Origin: Epiperipatus broadwayi
Lineage: Eukaryota > Onychophora > Udeonychophora > Euonychophora > Peripatidae
DNA: 64,000 nt
Direction: 5' to 3'
Assembly: GCA_028023455.1 (NCBI GenBank)
Contig: JAQFVV010006717.1
Coordinates: forward strand, 1-64,000
Translations under genes and position numbers: made by a program
In this document: piece after piece, positions 10,990 through 23,149 of the stretch
Position numbering within the stretch: the first letter of the stretch is position 1
Layout of the letters: every line of letters begins with the position of its first letter
Notes under the pieces: generated by a model
Database searches by the model: none
Told to the model about the DNA's origin: nothing
Seen by the model: only the letters and a program-made list of their open reading frames with translations

Positions 10990-13900
10990 AAAAAAAAATA
11001 ATATATATAATATTTATAGAAAAAGAATTTTTAATATCCATTGTTTATTTACTGGATAATTAAAATTATTAGAATACATACATATAATAACAGAGGGAAG
11101 ATAAATATGATAAATAATAAGGATGACAAGTACTAACACTTTCTCTATGGAGTTTTAAAGATTAATAATACATCTATATATAAAACACTAACAAAACTTA
11201 ATTATTTAAATGCAACAAAGTATACTACGGTCAGCAATTTACATCCTGGGTAGAGTAGTGGATTTGAGGTTAAATGTTACTAAATGAAACTCAATTTATT
11301 ACTTCTAATACTGAACACCACACGATCTTCTTAACTATGAACTATGCAATTACTTTTTAAAATAAAATACATCTGTCGTGTGTCTATTTTTAAAATGTTT
11401 ATTAAGAGAAATGCCCTGGTTCTTATGTAGGGGCAGAGAGATACTCTGGTTCATAAATTATAGCTATAATTCTGTCACTTCTACTGCTCAAACATTTCAT
11501 GAATTCATGAGCAATAAATTATTTGATTATTACTTTATTAACAAAGGACAAAGCATATAAACTAATACGAGCAACTAATATGAAATTATAAATTTCAAAT
11601 TAGTGAATTTATTTCTGAATTTAAAACTAAGATCAGCATGATGCCAGATTCATGGTAGTTTTTAATTACGATATCGGTCAGGTTATTTTGATGTTTGAAT
11701 GAAAATGCAAATTTGGATATAAAGTAAGCAATCTTTTTCATATGTCTTTCTTGATAATCTGACAAATCAATAATAAGAAAATGAAGGCGAAATTGCTAAG
11801 TATTTCCGTTTTGGATCTAAACTGCGATTCAACGATTACTTTTTATTTAATTATAGATCAAGGGCTAACTAAAAGTCTTCTTAATTAAAATGAATTCCGT
11901 TTTATATTGAATACAAATTTGTCAGCCTTCTCAAAGTTAAAAACTGAAAAAATAATCGATTTGAATATTAGTCCATGTTTTACTATAAAGAAACAAATAT
12001 TTGGAAGCGCAAATAAAATGGACACATTATAAATAAAAATAACATTATGAAGATTAATGGTGAATTATCAGACAATGATAAAATTAATTATTTTAACGTA
12101 ATTCAGACTTATTAACTGTGAAAGTTTTATTGAGTTAAAAAATAGAAAATTTTATATAGAGGCACTAAACTGCACTAGATTAGAGAAAACAACTTGTTAA
12201 AATTATCATAGGATATTCTAATGCTAGTATTGAAAAATGATTTAAAATTAAAATTGCTATTAGTAAATTTAAATATGAATACTGAAATAAAGGAAACGAA
12301 TGCAGATACAACAGAAATGTTTTTCATTATGATTAACATGAAATATGTGTTTCAAGACAGTGATAATAGTAAGATGTATTTTATGTATCAATAAAAAGTT
12401 GTAAAGGCAAGACATTTTTTTTAAAAAAATGTTATCTGTTGATGTTTATTTATATAAGAAAACAAAATAGTTAATATTGGAAAGAAAATTATTTTAACAA
12501 CAAAAAGAAAAAAAAGAAAAAAGGTATTATTTTTAAGAGAAATGACTTTAAGATGTATCTAGAATTATGCTACAAATAAAGGTATAGTAATAAAAAACAA
12601 CAACACCGACTATCTACCTATAATTAGGTGATTATTTTTTAAAAATTTTAAATAAAAAAATTGAGTCATATAATTAAATCTTTGAAGAATTAAAAAGCTT
12701 CAGAAATGATAGAATTGTTATTGGTATCTTAAGAGAAGTAGGTGAAAAGATAGATTAACAGAATATTTAATTGATAAAGATAAAATAGATGATTAGAAGA
12801 ATGTAAAATTAAAAATGATATTTTAAGAAATGTAAAAAAAAAACTAAGTACATGTTAGAAAATAAGATTTCAAATTTACAATCAGTTTTATATCATATTT
12901 TTACCAAAACTGTTATAACTTATTTTCGGAAAGCTTTGGATTATATTCAGTCAAAAAAAACAAGATGGCAGTGAAGTAATTACAAAAAGTTAAAAGCTAC
13001 CAAAGGCATGAGTTCCAATTTGCATCCGGTATATGCATTCAGAAAAGTAATTTAATTTTATAAGCACATTCAAAAGTAAGTAAAGCTAGTGTTAAAGGAT
13101 TGCCAAATTTTGAAATCAAAATTTAACTGGTGTCATGAAGAATATTAAAATTGATAAGGATATAAACAAAATTATTTTACACATCCTAAATTTTAATAGC
13201 AGTTTCAATAAAATATTTCAATATTTACAAGGAAAGCCAAGAGATTAAAAATAATTGGTGATTATTTAATTAACTTAACTAGATTTTACAGATCGTGTGG
13301 GTGTTTTTGTAAATAAGCAGTAGAGGATTAAAAAACATTACATCTATTCAGATGAAAGTAAAAAAAAAGTCGACTTTAAAAAGAATGCTAAAAGCTAACA
13401 TAGTGTTCAATGATTTTTCAAAATGAAGTAAAGCATACTAATACTAAATTAAAAAAAAAAAAAAACTAACATTATGCATAACAGGATAAGATTGCTAATA
13501 CAGAGAGAAACATAATAAGTAAAATTATTGTAAAATTAAGTTTAAATAGAATGCTTATAGAAAGTTGACTTAATGTTAAAATTAAATATGTTAGAAAAGA
13601 AAGATTTAATAAATGTAGATAATGGCATTTAATAGAAAAGCAGCAGAAAAGGTTCTGACAGTGAAGGTTTTAATTTTTTAAAAAACCTATATAGAACATA
13701 TGATTGAATAAACAATAGCTAGAATTAATATCTAAATAAAAAAAAATATTGAATTAAAGCTAGGTTTTTCATGTTTTTAAAAAGATATGACAGTAATGCC
13801 TCAAGCTGAATATCAAGAAGTTGTAAAAAGCAATAAAAGAGATCACATATATAACTAAGAAAGCCCACTATATGATAATGATAAGCTGTTGAATTAAAAA

Positions 13901-15340
13901 GCAGTAAAGTGATAATGATGATTATGATGAATGAATGCTTACTTCTAGACTAATTTAAATTAGATAATATAATAATAATTTAATTTTTTTATTTCATAAA
14001 AATAAATATTACTTGATACATTATAGTAAGATAAATACATTAAGAAGATGGTTTTCCATTAATTGTATTAATTTTATGGCACACATTATCCCTATGTATA
14101 AAATTCCTATTTCTCTCTTGTCTAAACAGTGAATGTATGTTTGTCAATGAATATTTGCCTGCAAGGATAAATTCAAAATAATTAAAAAAACTATTATGGC
14201 ATTAATAAATCACTGTAAAGCTATCAAATTCACATATTAAATACAATAAGTAATGGCCTTTCAGACCATCTATATTTCTCACATTTATTTATATAATATT
14301 AAAATATTTTGTTTAATTTATATGAAATTATTAAAAAAAAATTCTAAAGCAACAAATTATAAAAAAAATATTACAAAAATGATAGCCTTTTCAAGCTGTA
14401 GAATTTGTATTCTGCCATAAATAAAGTGGAATTTTTAGAGTTGTCCCGAATGTTAACAAATTCACATATCAAATGTAACAGGTGTATTTAAGTTTTTAAA
14501 TTTTAATTTAGCTTATTAATAGTTTTGTGGACCAGGCATTTAAACAGATACACAGAACTATTAAAAATGACAAATATATTAATACCTTGCCAACTACATT
14601 CCAACCATTTTTTTCAATTGTGAATTTTTCACATTTATTTGTATAATATTAAAATCTTTGGTTTAATTTACATTAAACCTATAAAAAATTTGCTAAAGTA
14701 ACCAATTAAAAATATTACAGATATTATATTTAATAATATCTAATTCTTATTATGAAAAATTTAATGCAAAGGAAGTAATACTGTAAATTACATGTATAAA
14801 AAAGGTGACCTTTCATAAGGCTGGGTACATCTGGTAATAATAATATATCAGATGAGTTTTATTAAAGGATGAATATTGGTGTGAATAAACTCTTTTAATA
14901 GATATTTATAATTGTGACAGAGCAGAACAAAATTATGATGTCTATTGTCAGAAGATCAAAAAGTCACCAGTTAAGATGGGAGCTGTTGACCAAATGCATA
15001 GGGTGCTAATAAATCCCTTGATTACAGATTCATAGTACTATTTAATAGAAAACTTTTATTTAAGTATTTATTACAATTGCAAATCAGTTTTAAGTAAAGG
15101 AAGATTTCAAGAATTAGAAGAACTGTCTTATATTAAATGAGACATTTCTGGAATTTATTAAATTAAAAGAAAAAGTGAAGAGACAATTGATTTAAAAAGT
15201 GGATATGTACTATAATACAAATGCACAAGTATTGAAAGCATAAGTGGACTAGGATTCATTATAAATAAGTAATGAAGGAACATCACTATGGAGTTTGATG
15301 GTGTATCAGAAAAAATGGTAAGATAATGAGAGATATCAAA
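10990..15340. other. no gene seen; very AT-rich
   Basis: No ORF, splice-flanked exon or clear repeat was supported. Faint RT/endonuclease-like words occur around 12300-12900 (for example a KYVFQDSD word near 12340 resembling the RTE endonuclease word RKCVFQECN at 15.67 kb). Part may therefore be an older copy of the RTE-like LINE, but the signal is too weak to annotate. Confidence 0.4.
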
Positions 15341-15344
15341 CACA

Positions 15345-17174
15345 GATAATTTAGGTTTATACTCAACCAGTTCTCATTATAATGAAGAAGTAGTAGATTT
15401 TTATACACTTTTGATCAAACCAAGAAACATTTTAAAATTGTCATGTGAAAGAATTTAATACTAATGTTGGTAAATGATTAAAAGATGAAAATACTGATAG
15501 TAAATTTTGATTATGGTAATAGAAATAAGAGAAGAGATAGACTTGTGTAGTTTACATAAAATAAAAACTTTATATTATGATTTTTTTCTTTGAGAAAAAT
15601 GCTAAATGGAAATGAACATAGAAGCATCCAAATGAAACTACACCAGAATTAGATTACATTTTGACTAACAGAAAATGTGTATTTCAAGAATGTAATGCTT
15701 TTAATAAATTTAACACAGGAAATAATCATCAGATTAGGGAAATGTAAGAATCATGTTAATTCAAAACTAAAGAGATAAAAATTATTAAGAAGGTCATTTT
15801 AATTAAAGTTAAAATGGTAAGGAAGATATAGCTCTGACAAAGACTGCTGGACAGTCGAAACTGTAAGAAAATAAAAAAGGTTAAGAAAATTACTTGCATT
15901 AAAGTGTATATGAATGAAGTATTATAAGTAATATATAAGAACAATATTCATAGTTGGCATTGCTATCCTTCAGAAACATTCCAATAAATTTAAGTTAGAA
16001 CTTTCAAATTGTTTTAAAATATCAAATTTTCAAGATGGTTCTGAATTAGAATGAAACACTATTAAGAAATATAAAAAAAAGATAGCTGATACAAAAAGCA
16101 GTAATTGAGCAGTAAATGTTTTATTGAGAGAGGATATTTATGAAAAAAAAAGAATAAATATGAAAATATGTAAAAGTGACCTATAAAAATATAATTGAAT
16201 ATCTAGAATTTTGCAAAATGGTGAGAAAAAAAAGTAATAGTGATATAAAAATATGTAATTATATGTTACTAATGAAATATATAAAAATGAATAAAAGTAT
16301 CAAAAATGAAAGACAACATGTTGGTATTGATAGGAAAATTATTGCTGCAATAATATGAAAAAATGGAACTGTTACTAAAAAGATAAACGACATCATAAAA
16401 TGTGTGGAATAATTCTATAAAATTATATAACAATAAAGAAAAACAAAACAAAAGATCCCCTAAGATTGCTACATCTTTGGAATTGCTCAGGATTTTAAAT
16501 AAAGAAGTGATTCATGTAATTAAATCTATGAGGAAAAACGCTAGAGATAATGATGGAATTGTCAATATCTTAAAGGAATTAAACAAATAAATATAATATG
16601 ATCACCATTCTTTATGCATACCTAAGCTGTTTACACAGAGGCAAAACTTTCCATATAGTGGCACTACTCATTAAAGCCATAGCAATCAATGGATAAAAAA
16701 AGGTTTGTGCATAAAATTCCTATCTAGTGCCTAATCATCCAATATTCCCCGATTAGTTTTTAGCTTGGCTTTTATAAGTGAGGAGAGGAGCCTTGGATCT
16801 GAGTACCCTGCACTTAGATTTTAGGATTTAATACAACTTCTACAAGCTGAAACTAGTATGTTGATATTTGATGAGAAGGCATTAGATATGGATTTTATGC
16901 ATAACATTATTGCATCCATTGACTATTCTGACTAGCATTGAGTGGCACTATTATATGGAAAGTTTTGTCTCTCTGTATCTTAAAGGAAATAGATGGAAAA
17001 ATAGCAAAAATTTTGGAAAAGTTATATACCAAATGCCTAAATAATAGAGATGTACCAGATGATTGGAAGAATGCATTATTAGTATTAATATATAAAATTG
17101 ATAAATGTATTAGAAATTATAGAACAATCACTCTTTTATCACTTTTATATAAAATTTTAACTAAACAAGTCTAA
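15345..17174 (+). pseudogene. RTE-like LINE: endonuclease and RT fingers, interrupted
   Basis: Read across frames, 15350-15740 gives an apurinic endonuclease of the RTE type: an IxxYxxTS.YNEEVVDFY word, then (after decay) DFNANVGK..DENTDSKFGYGN, NKRGDRLVYF, WTWKHPNETTPELDYILT and a final degraded SDH-like NHQIRG. From 16170 to 16595 the linker and RT start are readable, including IDRKIIAAII..NGTVTKKINDI and NKEVIHVIKSMRKNARDNDGIV, matching the KAPGxDGI finger motif. The frame is then broken by a foldback repeat (about 16600-16985) and resumes at 16938-17174 with KLYTKCLNNRDVPDDWKNALLVLIYK and NYRTITLLSLLYKI (NYRPISLLS motif). Multiple stops and frameshifts make it dead. The missing palm and tail may continue at 19311. 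Confidence 0.8.
16600..16985. repeat. foldback repeat (family C) inserted in the RTE RT
   Basis: The left arm (about 16634-16725) and right arm (about 16890-16980) are diverged inverted copies sharing GAGGCAAAACTTTCCATATA / TATATGGAAAGTTTTGTCTC and AGTGGCACTA words. The same arms form the foldback at 24.19-24.49 kb. The central part on the minus strand (about 16760-16840) matches the ribozyme-bearing segment at 24.72 kb but with its core destroyed. It separates two adjacent RT motifs, so it inserted into the LINE. Confidence 0.65.
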
Positions 17175-17220
<46 letters not shown>

Positions 17221-17235
17221 TTAGATATATATATA
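17169..17235. repeat. (TA)n tract inside a short palindrome
   Basis: CTAACTCTCA, then about 18 TA units, then TGAGAGTTAG: a perfect 10-bp inverted repeat around the microsatellite. It marks the junction between the RTE fragment and the Penelope-like element. Confidence 0.9.
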
Positions 17236-17430
17236 TATATAAAGACATTTTTCAGGTTCATCCGTGTTAAAACATTTAAATATAGATATATTGACATTTC
17301 AACTTGATCACACAAGTCATCCACTGGGTGATAAAAGATAGAAAGATGGTTGTAGAGATCCTACAATCACCGATTTGCAAAAAAATGTTAAAGTTCCACC
17401 AATAGCAAAAATGTTAAATTAAGAATGTTT
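17236..17430 (-). repeat. Penelope-like element inverted repeat, left arm
   Basis: This is the reverse complement of 18290-18425 and of the arms at 48.0-48.35 kb: CATCCGTGTTAAAA, TCACACAAGTCATCCA, GTAGAG(A)TCCTACAATCAC. On the minus strand at about 17291-17336 it reads as a degenerate hammerhead: GUGGAUGA, stem II with CUUG/CAAG, GAAA and UGUC. Confidence 0.75.
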
Positions 17431-17474
17431 TTTTAAAAAATCTTCCAAATAGAAGGAAGTTTGCTTGTATCATC

Positions 17475-18285
17475 TCACTGGCCTTTTAAGTATCTCAATG
17501 GCTTCTCTAATTTTGCACTGGTAGAGATTGTCACATCTGATATGATCCTGGTACTAGAAAAATCAATTTTATGACCTGAATCTATAGTATAGAGTGAGAG
17601 TGCTGATAATGATGAGTGTTGTTGAACTGCATTAGCATGATCATCTCTCCTAACACTGATGTGATGATTACTCATACCTATGTAAGAAGCTTTACAATTT
17701 TCATGAGATTTGATAAACCCCATGAGATTCAAGAGGGATTGAATCCTTATGCTTGGTTATTATATTGCTGATTTTTTGACGAGTAAAAAATGCTGTATCT
17801 ATATTATAGCATTTTAATATGCATCCAATACTGTCTGTAGTTCCTTTTATATATGGAACACAAATCCTAATAGCTGACTTATCTTTTTGTTTCCTATTTT
17901 GTCCATTTTGAGCTAGAAATAAGGCCTTTTTGTAAATTTATAATTATAACTATTTTCTAATAAAACACTATTAATATGATTTATTTCTTCTTCCAGCTGT
18001 GACTTATCTAAAAGGTTAATTGCTCTATTTAAAAATGTTTTGGCTACAGAAACTATCTGAGTTGGTTGATGATGAGAATGGTAATGTAAGTATCTGTCTG
18101 TGTGAGTATTCTTTCTGTAAATCGAAAAAGATAAACTATTTGATGTTCTGGTGACTAGAACATCAATAAAAGAGAGTTTTCCATCAGACTGTCTCCATTG
18201 TAAATTTATTATGAGGATGCATATTATTTAAATGTAAGAAAAAATCATCTAATTTATTTTTAGTTTTAACATTTTTTTTTCAAAT
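17475..18285 (-). pseudogene. Penelope-like retroelement: RT end plus GIY-YIG endonuclease
   Basis: On the minus strand, 18270-17950 encodes the end of a Penelope-type reverse transcriptase. It reads NKFTMET, DGKLSFIDVLVTRT (the LxFLDVxV motif), YRKNTHTDRYLHYHSHH (the YRKxTxTxxYL motif) and AKTFLNRA. After linker sequence with frame breaks, the long frame 17732-17475 and its upstream part give KDSIPLESHGVYQISCENCKAS..., in which SYIGMS is the YIG half of a GIY-YIG nuclease. RRDDHANAV and SAL..IDSGHKIDFSSTRII follow, typical of the Penelope C-terminal endonuclease. The RT palm is absent (5' truncation), and at least one in-frame stop and one frameshift are present. Known role of the family: target-primed retrotransposition. 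Inverted repeats bound it on both sides, a known arrangement for these elements. Confidence 0.85.
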
Positions 18286-18289
18286 CAGT

Positions 18290-18425
18290 GATTGTAGCGC
18301 CTCTACAATCATCTTTCTATCTTTTACCATCCAGTGCATGACTTGTGTGATCAAGTTGAAATGTCCGTATATCAATATTTAAATTTTTTATCATGGATGA
18401 ACCCGCAAAATATGCCTTTTATATA
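18290..18425 (+). repeat. Penelope-like element inverted repeat, right arm
   Basis: Inverted copy of 17236-17430. At about 18330-18366 (plus strand) the hammerhead-like order GUGCAUGA, ACUUG/CAAGU stem, GAAA, UGUC is preserved, but the conserved CUGANGA core is altered, so activity is unlikely. Confidence 0.7.
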
Positions 18426-18429
18426 TGCA

Positions 18430-18915
18430 ATCCATGAAAATCTTCGTATGAACATATATATATAATTCTTTCAACAGTCAACATCCTTTCTATAAAAACT
18501 GTCTATCTATAATCTTCAACACTCTCCCTGATCCTAATGTTTATCATTGATTATTATATGCTATAAAATATTGATGATAAGATAATAGCAATAAGTGAGA
18601 GTTTCTCCTCCTATCCCCTTCATAGCCTTTAAGTGAGATAAACGTGTTAAGCAAAAAATAAAATAAAATTAAAATGATTTATATATATATCAAAAACATT
18701 GTTCAAAAAATATAAAACAATCTTAGTATAAAAAACTGAGATGTCAACAGTATAAATTAGGAAAGTATAAAAATAATTTTTTCTAAAAAGTTCAAAGTTT
18801 AATCTGATATGTTTGTTGTAAGGTAGGGTCAACAGCAATGTGAGACTCTAATTTTTCTTCTTGATAATGCATATATGTTGTTAATAGTGACATCAAGAAA
18901 GTCACGATTAAAAAC
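18430..18915. other. no gene seen
   Basis: AT-rich sequence between the Penelope-like element and the SLC16-like exon. No motif supported. If the exon at 18919-19107 is real, this is intron (inference). Confidence 0.4.
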
Positions 18916-18918
18916 TAC

Positions 18919-19107
18919 CTGCTAGAAACATACAGCTGTCTATGTTACCTGTAATATCAATTAACCAACCTGCAAGAGAGGGTGCAATAACTACACATGA
19001 TCCACTAATAAAAATTAAAAATCCAAAAATCATAGTAATGTTTTCTAATCCAAAAAGATCTACAGACAAAGCTGGAATTGCAGAAAATCGAACTCCTAAC
19101 ATACAAC
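18919..19107 (-). CDS. internal exon of an SLC16/monocarboxylate-transporter-like gene
   Basis: On the minus strand an acceptor (CATTTTTCTCAG) precedes 189 bp of uninterrupted coding sequence. It ends at CTAGCAG followed by the donor GTAGTT at 18918-18913. The translation contains GVRFSAIPAL, VDLFGLE, FGFLIFISGS, APSLAGWLID and a final CMFLAG. This is the pattern of the C-half of 12-helix SLC16-type major facilitator transporters (DLxGLE before a helix, GPPxAGWLxD after the next helix). The exon is 63 codons, phase 1 at both ends. Using the earlier acceptor (CCCTTTAG, about 11 bases upstream) would add AFFS, also family-like and also phase 1. The encoded part would be membrane-embedded, helices about 8-10. 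Known family members move monocarboxylates or related small molecules; the substrate here cannot be told. No other exon of the gene was found in the window. Confidence 0.8.
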
Positions 19108-19310
19108 CTGAGAAAAATGCTAAAGGGACAAAGTGTCAACAAAAAAGCTGAGGAAGTAAAATGAATTGAAGATTTTTAAGCCATCTAGATTTTGTAGATG
19201 ACTAAATTTTTTTTTTCAAATAATGCTTAATAGCTTGGGAAGAGTTCTAAAAGTTGTTAGATGCAACTAAATAATGGAAAGGTAAATGCAAAAATAACAA
19301 AAATAATGTT

Positions 19311-19890
19311 CAATAAAATTTACTAGAAAATGAAAATGTTGATCATGATGAATTAAAAAAAGTTAATAACTACAAATATCTTGGTCATATTATCAATACA
19401 GATGGAAATATAACAGATGAAATTAATCATAGAATTAGACTTAGATGGAATGGTTTTGTTATGGCTTAATACTAAAAAAAATATATCCATGTATTTGATA
19501 ACAAAGGTTTTAATAAATGTGTTTTACTAATTCTGGACTTATACATTTACAGAAGAGCAATGCAGTGATTTCAGACCACTCAAGAAAGTATGATGAAATG
19601 TTTGTTAAGAATAATAACAAAAGATTGAAAATGAAATATATGAGTGAAAGAACAAATAGACATTGAAAGAAATAAAAGACAAGTAAAACTAGGCTAGATA
19701 TTTTACTAGAAGAGATGGTAATAGATGACAAATGGAACTTTAAACTGCATTTCAAGAGGACTAGAATGAGATTGCATGTGAAATGAAAAATGAATGATGT
19801 AAGAAAGTAAGCTGAGGTAATGTGGAGAAGAGTGGATCAGGGGATTAAACTTGGAGAGACTTTTGTGGATTGATAATGTTAGAAAATAAT
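19311..19890 (+). pseudogene. RTE-like LINE, RT C-terminal part
   Basis: Across shifting frames this reads VNNYKYLGHIINTDGNITDEI followed by NHRIRLRWNGF, the motif that follows the RT thumb in RTE-type LINEs (YLGxxI then EIxxRI). Downstream are remnants of the conserved tail: a Y.(F)T.EE / qrAm-like region near 19545-19560, a MMKCLLRI-like word, and an RW.D.I-like end (LLWIDNVRK near 19860-19885). There are several stops. It could be the 3' end of the element whose 5' part ends at 17174, or an independent fragment. The SLC16 exon lies between them in the opposite orientation. Confidence 0.65.
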
Positions 19891-19928
19891 TATTATGATA
19901 TATATTATATTTAAATACATGTAGGTAT

Positions 19929-20004
19929 GTGGTCACGTATATAGGTTGTATAAGATGGAGAGGATGACATAGAGAGCTTGAAAGTCTGGGTTCAAATCCC
20001 TCTA

Positions 20005-20008
<4 letters not shown>
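19929..20008 (+). repeat. family D repeat head (tRNA-promoter-like)
   Basis: Matches the words shared by copies at 25.1 and 46.3 kb: GGTTGTATAAGATGG, AGAG.., GAAAGTCTGGGTTCAAATCC. The last word fits a pol III B box, but a convincing A box is only seen in the 25.1-kb copy (TGGCTTAGATAGAGG). It is followed directly by (TA)n at 20009-20090. Confidence 0.5.
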
Positions 20009-20040
<32 letters not shown>

Positions 20041-20052
20041 AAAATATATATA

Positions 20053-20090
<38 letters not shown>
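20009..20090. repeat. two (TA)n tracts separated by GTTAAAATA
   Basis: Simple-sequence TA repeats at about 20009-20038 and 20049-20088. Confidence 0.9.
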
Positions 20091-20612
20091 AAAACTATGA
20101 ATACTCGTTGTAAATATATTATATGTAAGTTCAAAATAATTTTAACTGTAAAAATAATAAAAACCTTAATAGAAAAATTAAGGAAGCCAACACAATAAAT
20201 AGATTCAAAGATAAATAGTCAAGCAGCAAATATCGACACATACAGCTCATGGAAAATCATGTGATATTAAACTTTCATTATTACTTTACATTCGATAAGA
20301 ATTACTACATAATCGAAAGCGCTACAGATTAATTAAGCTATATATATATTCTAATTTTTACGGTTAAAATTATGTGGAACTTATTATATATATATGCACA
20401 TTAATACAATGATGATCATTATCTACACCTCTTATCATTTTAACTTTATATCAAGAAGAAATAAATAGTTTCAAAATAATTTTCTTCCATAATTTTTTTC
20501 CTCAGTGCTTGATCACTTTATTTTATGTTCCTACAGTATTTCTGGATGCATTTGAATAATAATTGTTAACTTATGTTGTGCGATAATTTTATATCAGTTC
20601 AATAGAAAGTAG

Positions 20613-20705
<93 letters not shown>

Positions 20706-21780
20706 AAAGAATAATCAGACACAAAAACACTCTAAAAAGCAAATATCATATTGCACAAAATGATCAGTAAAGCAAAAATATACATTTTAAAGACTTTTTT
20801 TAAAGTTATTTTTATTGCTTTAAAATAACATAAATATCTTTCATGTGAGAGCAAAAATTGTTACTTCAAGATTAAATTATTTGATGTTGATAAATATTGA
20901 AGAAATGATGAAGGCAACTATAAGAGATTGTGGCTGGGGCCTAGGTTAAATGGCTGAGAAGAAAGTATATGTTGTGAGATTATTTGCCTTTTTCAGATAT
21001 TCTTATTGATTGATATGTATAATGGAATGAAAGTTTAAATGATATCAAATAATATAGAAAATAGAATGAATCAAATTGAATTAATGAAACCATATAACAA
21101 TATTTACTTGAAACCTAATATTAAATTTTAACTAAGTTTAAAGTTTATGTTTGAACTAAAAATGATGTGATTAATGATAATCATTAATACATTTATCTAA
21201 AGTAGATATTATAAAATATGTCACTTCAAAAAATTTAATATTTGTAGATCAAATTGTAATAAAATATATTTTATTTTTATAATTACATCATGTTATCCAA
21301 AAAATAAATAAATAAACTTACATGATGAATAATAAAATATAATATGGTTTTTGAAATATAATATTACCTTTATATCAATTTTGCTATCAAATAAGTTAAT
21401 ATATCATATCAAATCATTTTTCTTTAATCTTCAACATAGCATACAGATTATTATTTTGACTACCTTCTTATACTTTTTGTTTTAGTTTTTATGTAATTTT
21501 CAAGACTTCCTTGGGTTTTTTAATCTTTAAAAACATTATGAATTCATATTATTTATTTAAAATATATTATGTATGAATTACCAATTATATCAAATTACCT
21601 ATTTAATATATTTTTCCAACCCTCACAGATGACTACTATTTTTCACATACTGATATTATTTCATAATTTTTGTTTATGTGAAATAACATTTTCATTCAAA
21701 AAAACAGTGAAAATAAATCATGAGTTCAGCATCAATAGCAAAACAATTCTTTCCAGAATGTAGTAAAAGTTTAGTCATAT
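20090..21780. other. no gene seen; contains a long (TA)n at 20618-20702
   Basis: AT-rich sequence with an uninterrupted TA run of about 42 units at 20618-20702. No coding or structured RNA signal was supported elsewhere in the stretch. Confidence 0.5.
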
Positions 21781-21784
21781 TACA

Positions 21785-23130
21785 GTCACATTTCTAAATT
21801 TAATATCTGAATATTGACTCATTGTAAATTGAAATATTTCACGAATGTTAATGTTTAATAGAAATAGTGGACTTAATCAGTGAAGAATTTATTAGCTTCA
21901 TGCTCCCATATCAAAATGCTTTAGATTTTCCTATATAATTAAGAAAAATTGGTTAGAGATAAGAAGGTTCCTCTTATCTTTATAAAGTTGAATCTTGCAT
22001 TATGATTTGTAGAGGTCTCTCTTGCTAAAATTAAGCACTCAAGGCACATGTACTAAGGTTTTAGTCTTATATAAGTATTACATACTGACATAGCACTTAA
22101 AAAGAATTAATATTTACAACTTTAAATTGATTCAAAATATTTCTAAATTTAATATCTGAATATTGACTTGTTGTAAATTGAAAGATTTTGTGAATATTAA
22201 TGTTTAATAAAAATAGTGGACTTAATCAGTGAAGAATTTATTAGCTTCATGCTCCCAAATCAAAATGCTTTAGATTTGCCTATATAATTAAGTTTCATTT
22301 GAGAGTGATGTCTAGTAAATTCTAGATAATTTCATCAACATCATTCATTCAGACATCGTAAACAGTAATTTAAAGTGAGTGGTCTATCCTCATGCTTTCA
22401 CATCCAGTACTTAAGATTTGCCCATATATAAGCATTTGGGTTGGAAAAAATAAGTATTCATTTTATTCTTTCATAAATATTATATCTTGTGTTGGGAGTG
22501 AAAGTATTCATTTATTATTAACACTCACAAAAAGTGCATGCACAATAGCGTGAAAAGGCGATCTTTAACGTATTATTATATAATTAAGAAAAATAGGTTA
22601 GAGATGAGAGGAGTCCCTCTTATCTTTATAATGTCGAATCTGGCACTATGATTTGTAGAGGTCTCTCTTGCTAAAATTAAGCACTCAAGATGCATGTACT
22701 AAAGTTTTAGCCTTATATAAGTATTACGTGCTGACATTACGTGCTGACATCGTGCTTAATAATAATAATTAATATTTACAACTTTAAATTGATTCAAAAT
22801 ATTTCTAAATTTAATATCTGAATATTGTTTCGTAAATCGAAAGATTTCACGAATGTTAATGTTCACGAATGTTAATGTTTAATAGAAATAGTGGACTTAG
22901 TCAGTGAAGAATTTATTAGCTTCATGCTCCCAAATCAAAATGCTTTAGATTTTCCTATATAATTAAGAAAAATAGGTTAGAGATGAGAGGGGTCCCTCTT
23001 ATCTTTATAAAGTCGAATCTTGCGTTATGATTTGTAGAGGTCCCTCTTGCTAAAATTAAGCACTCAAGGTGCATGTACTAAGGTTTTAACCTTACATAAG
23101 TATTACGTGCTGACATAATAAAAATTAATA
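21785..23130. repeat. direct repeat cluster, at least four partial copies
   Basis: A module runs CTAAATTTAATATCTGAATATTG, CACGAATGTTAATGTTTAATA, GGACTTAATCAGTGAAGAA, TTAGCTTCATGCTCCCA. It occurs at about 21793, 22141 and 22804. A second module (GAGGTCTCTCTTGCTAAAAT, AAGCACTCAAGG, ATGTACTAAGGTTTTAG) occurs at about 22010, 22660 and 23035. Each copy is 200-350 bp, same orientation. It is noncoding, and the origin (segmental tandem duplication or element) is undetermined. Confidence 0.75.
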
Positions 23131-23149
23131 TTTACAACTTTAAATATTT

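Noticed and set aside
10824-19107. Joining the signal-peptide exon or the 9.9-kb exon to the SLC16-like exon as one gene
   Set aside because: All are on the minus strand, but the signal-peptide exon has its own start and lies downstream of a transporter mid-exon. Phases and content do not support one transcript.
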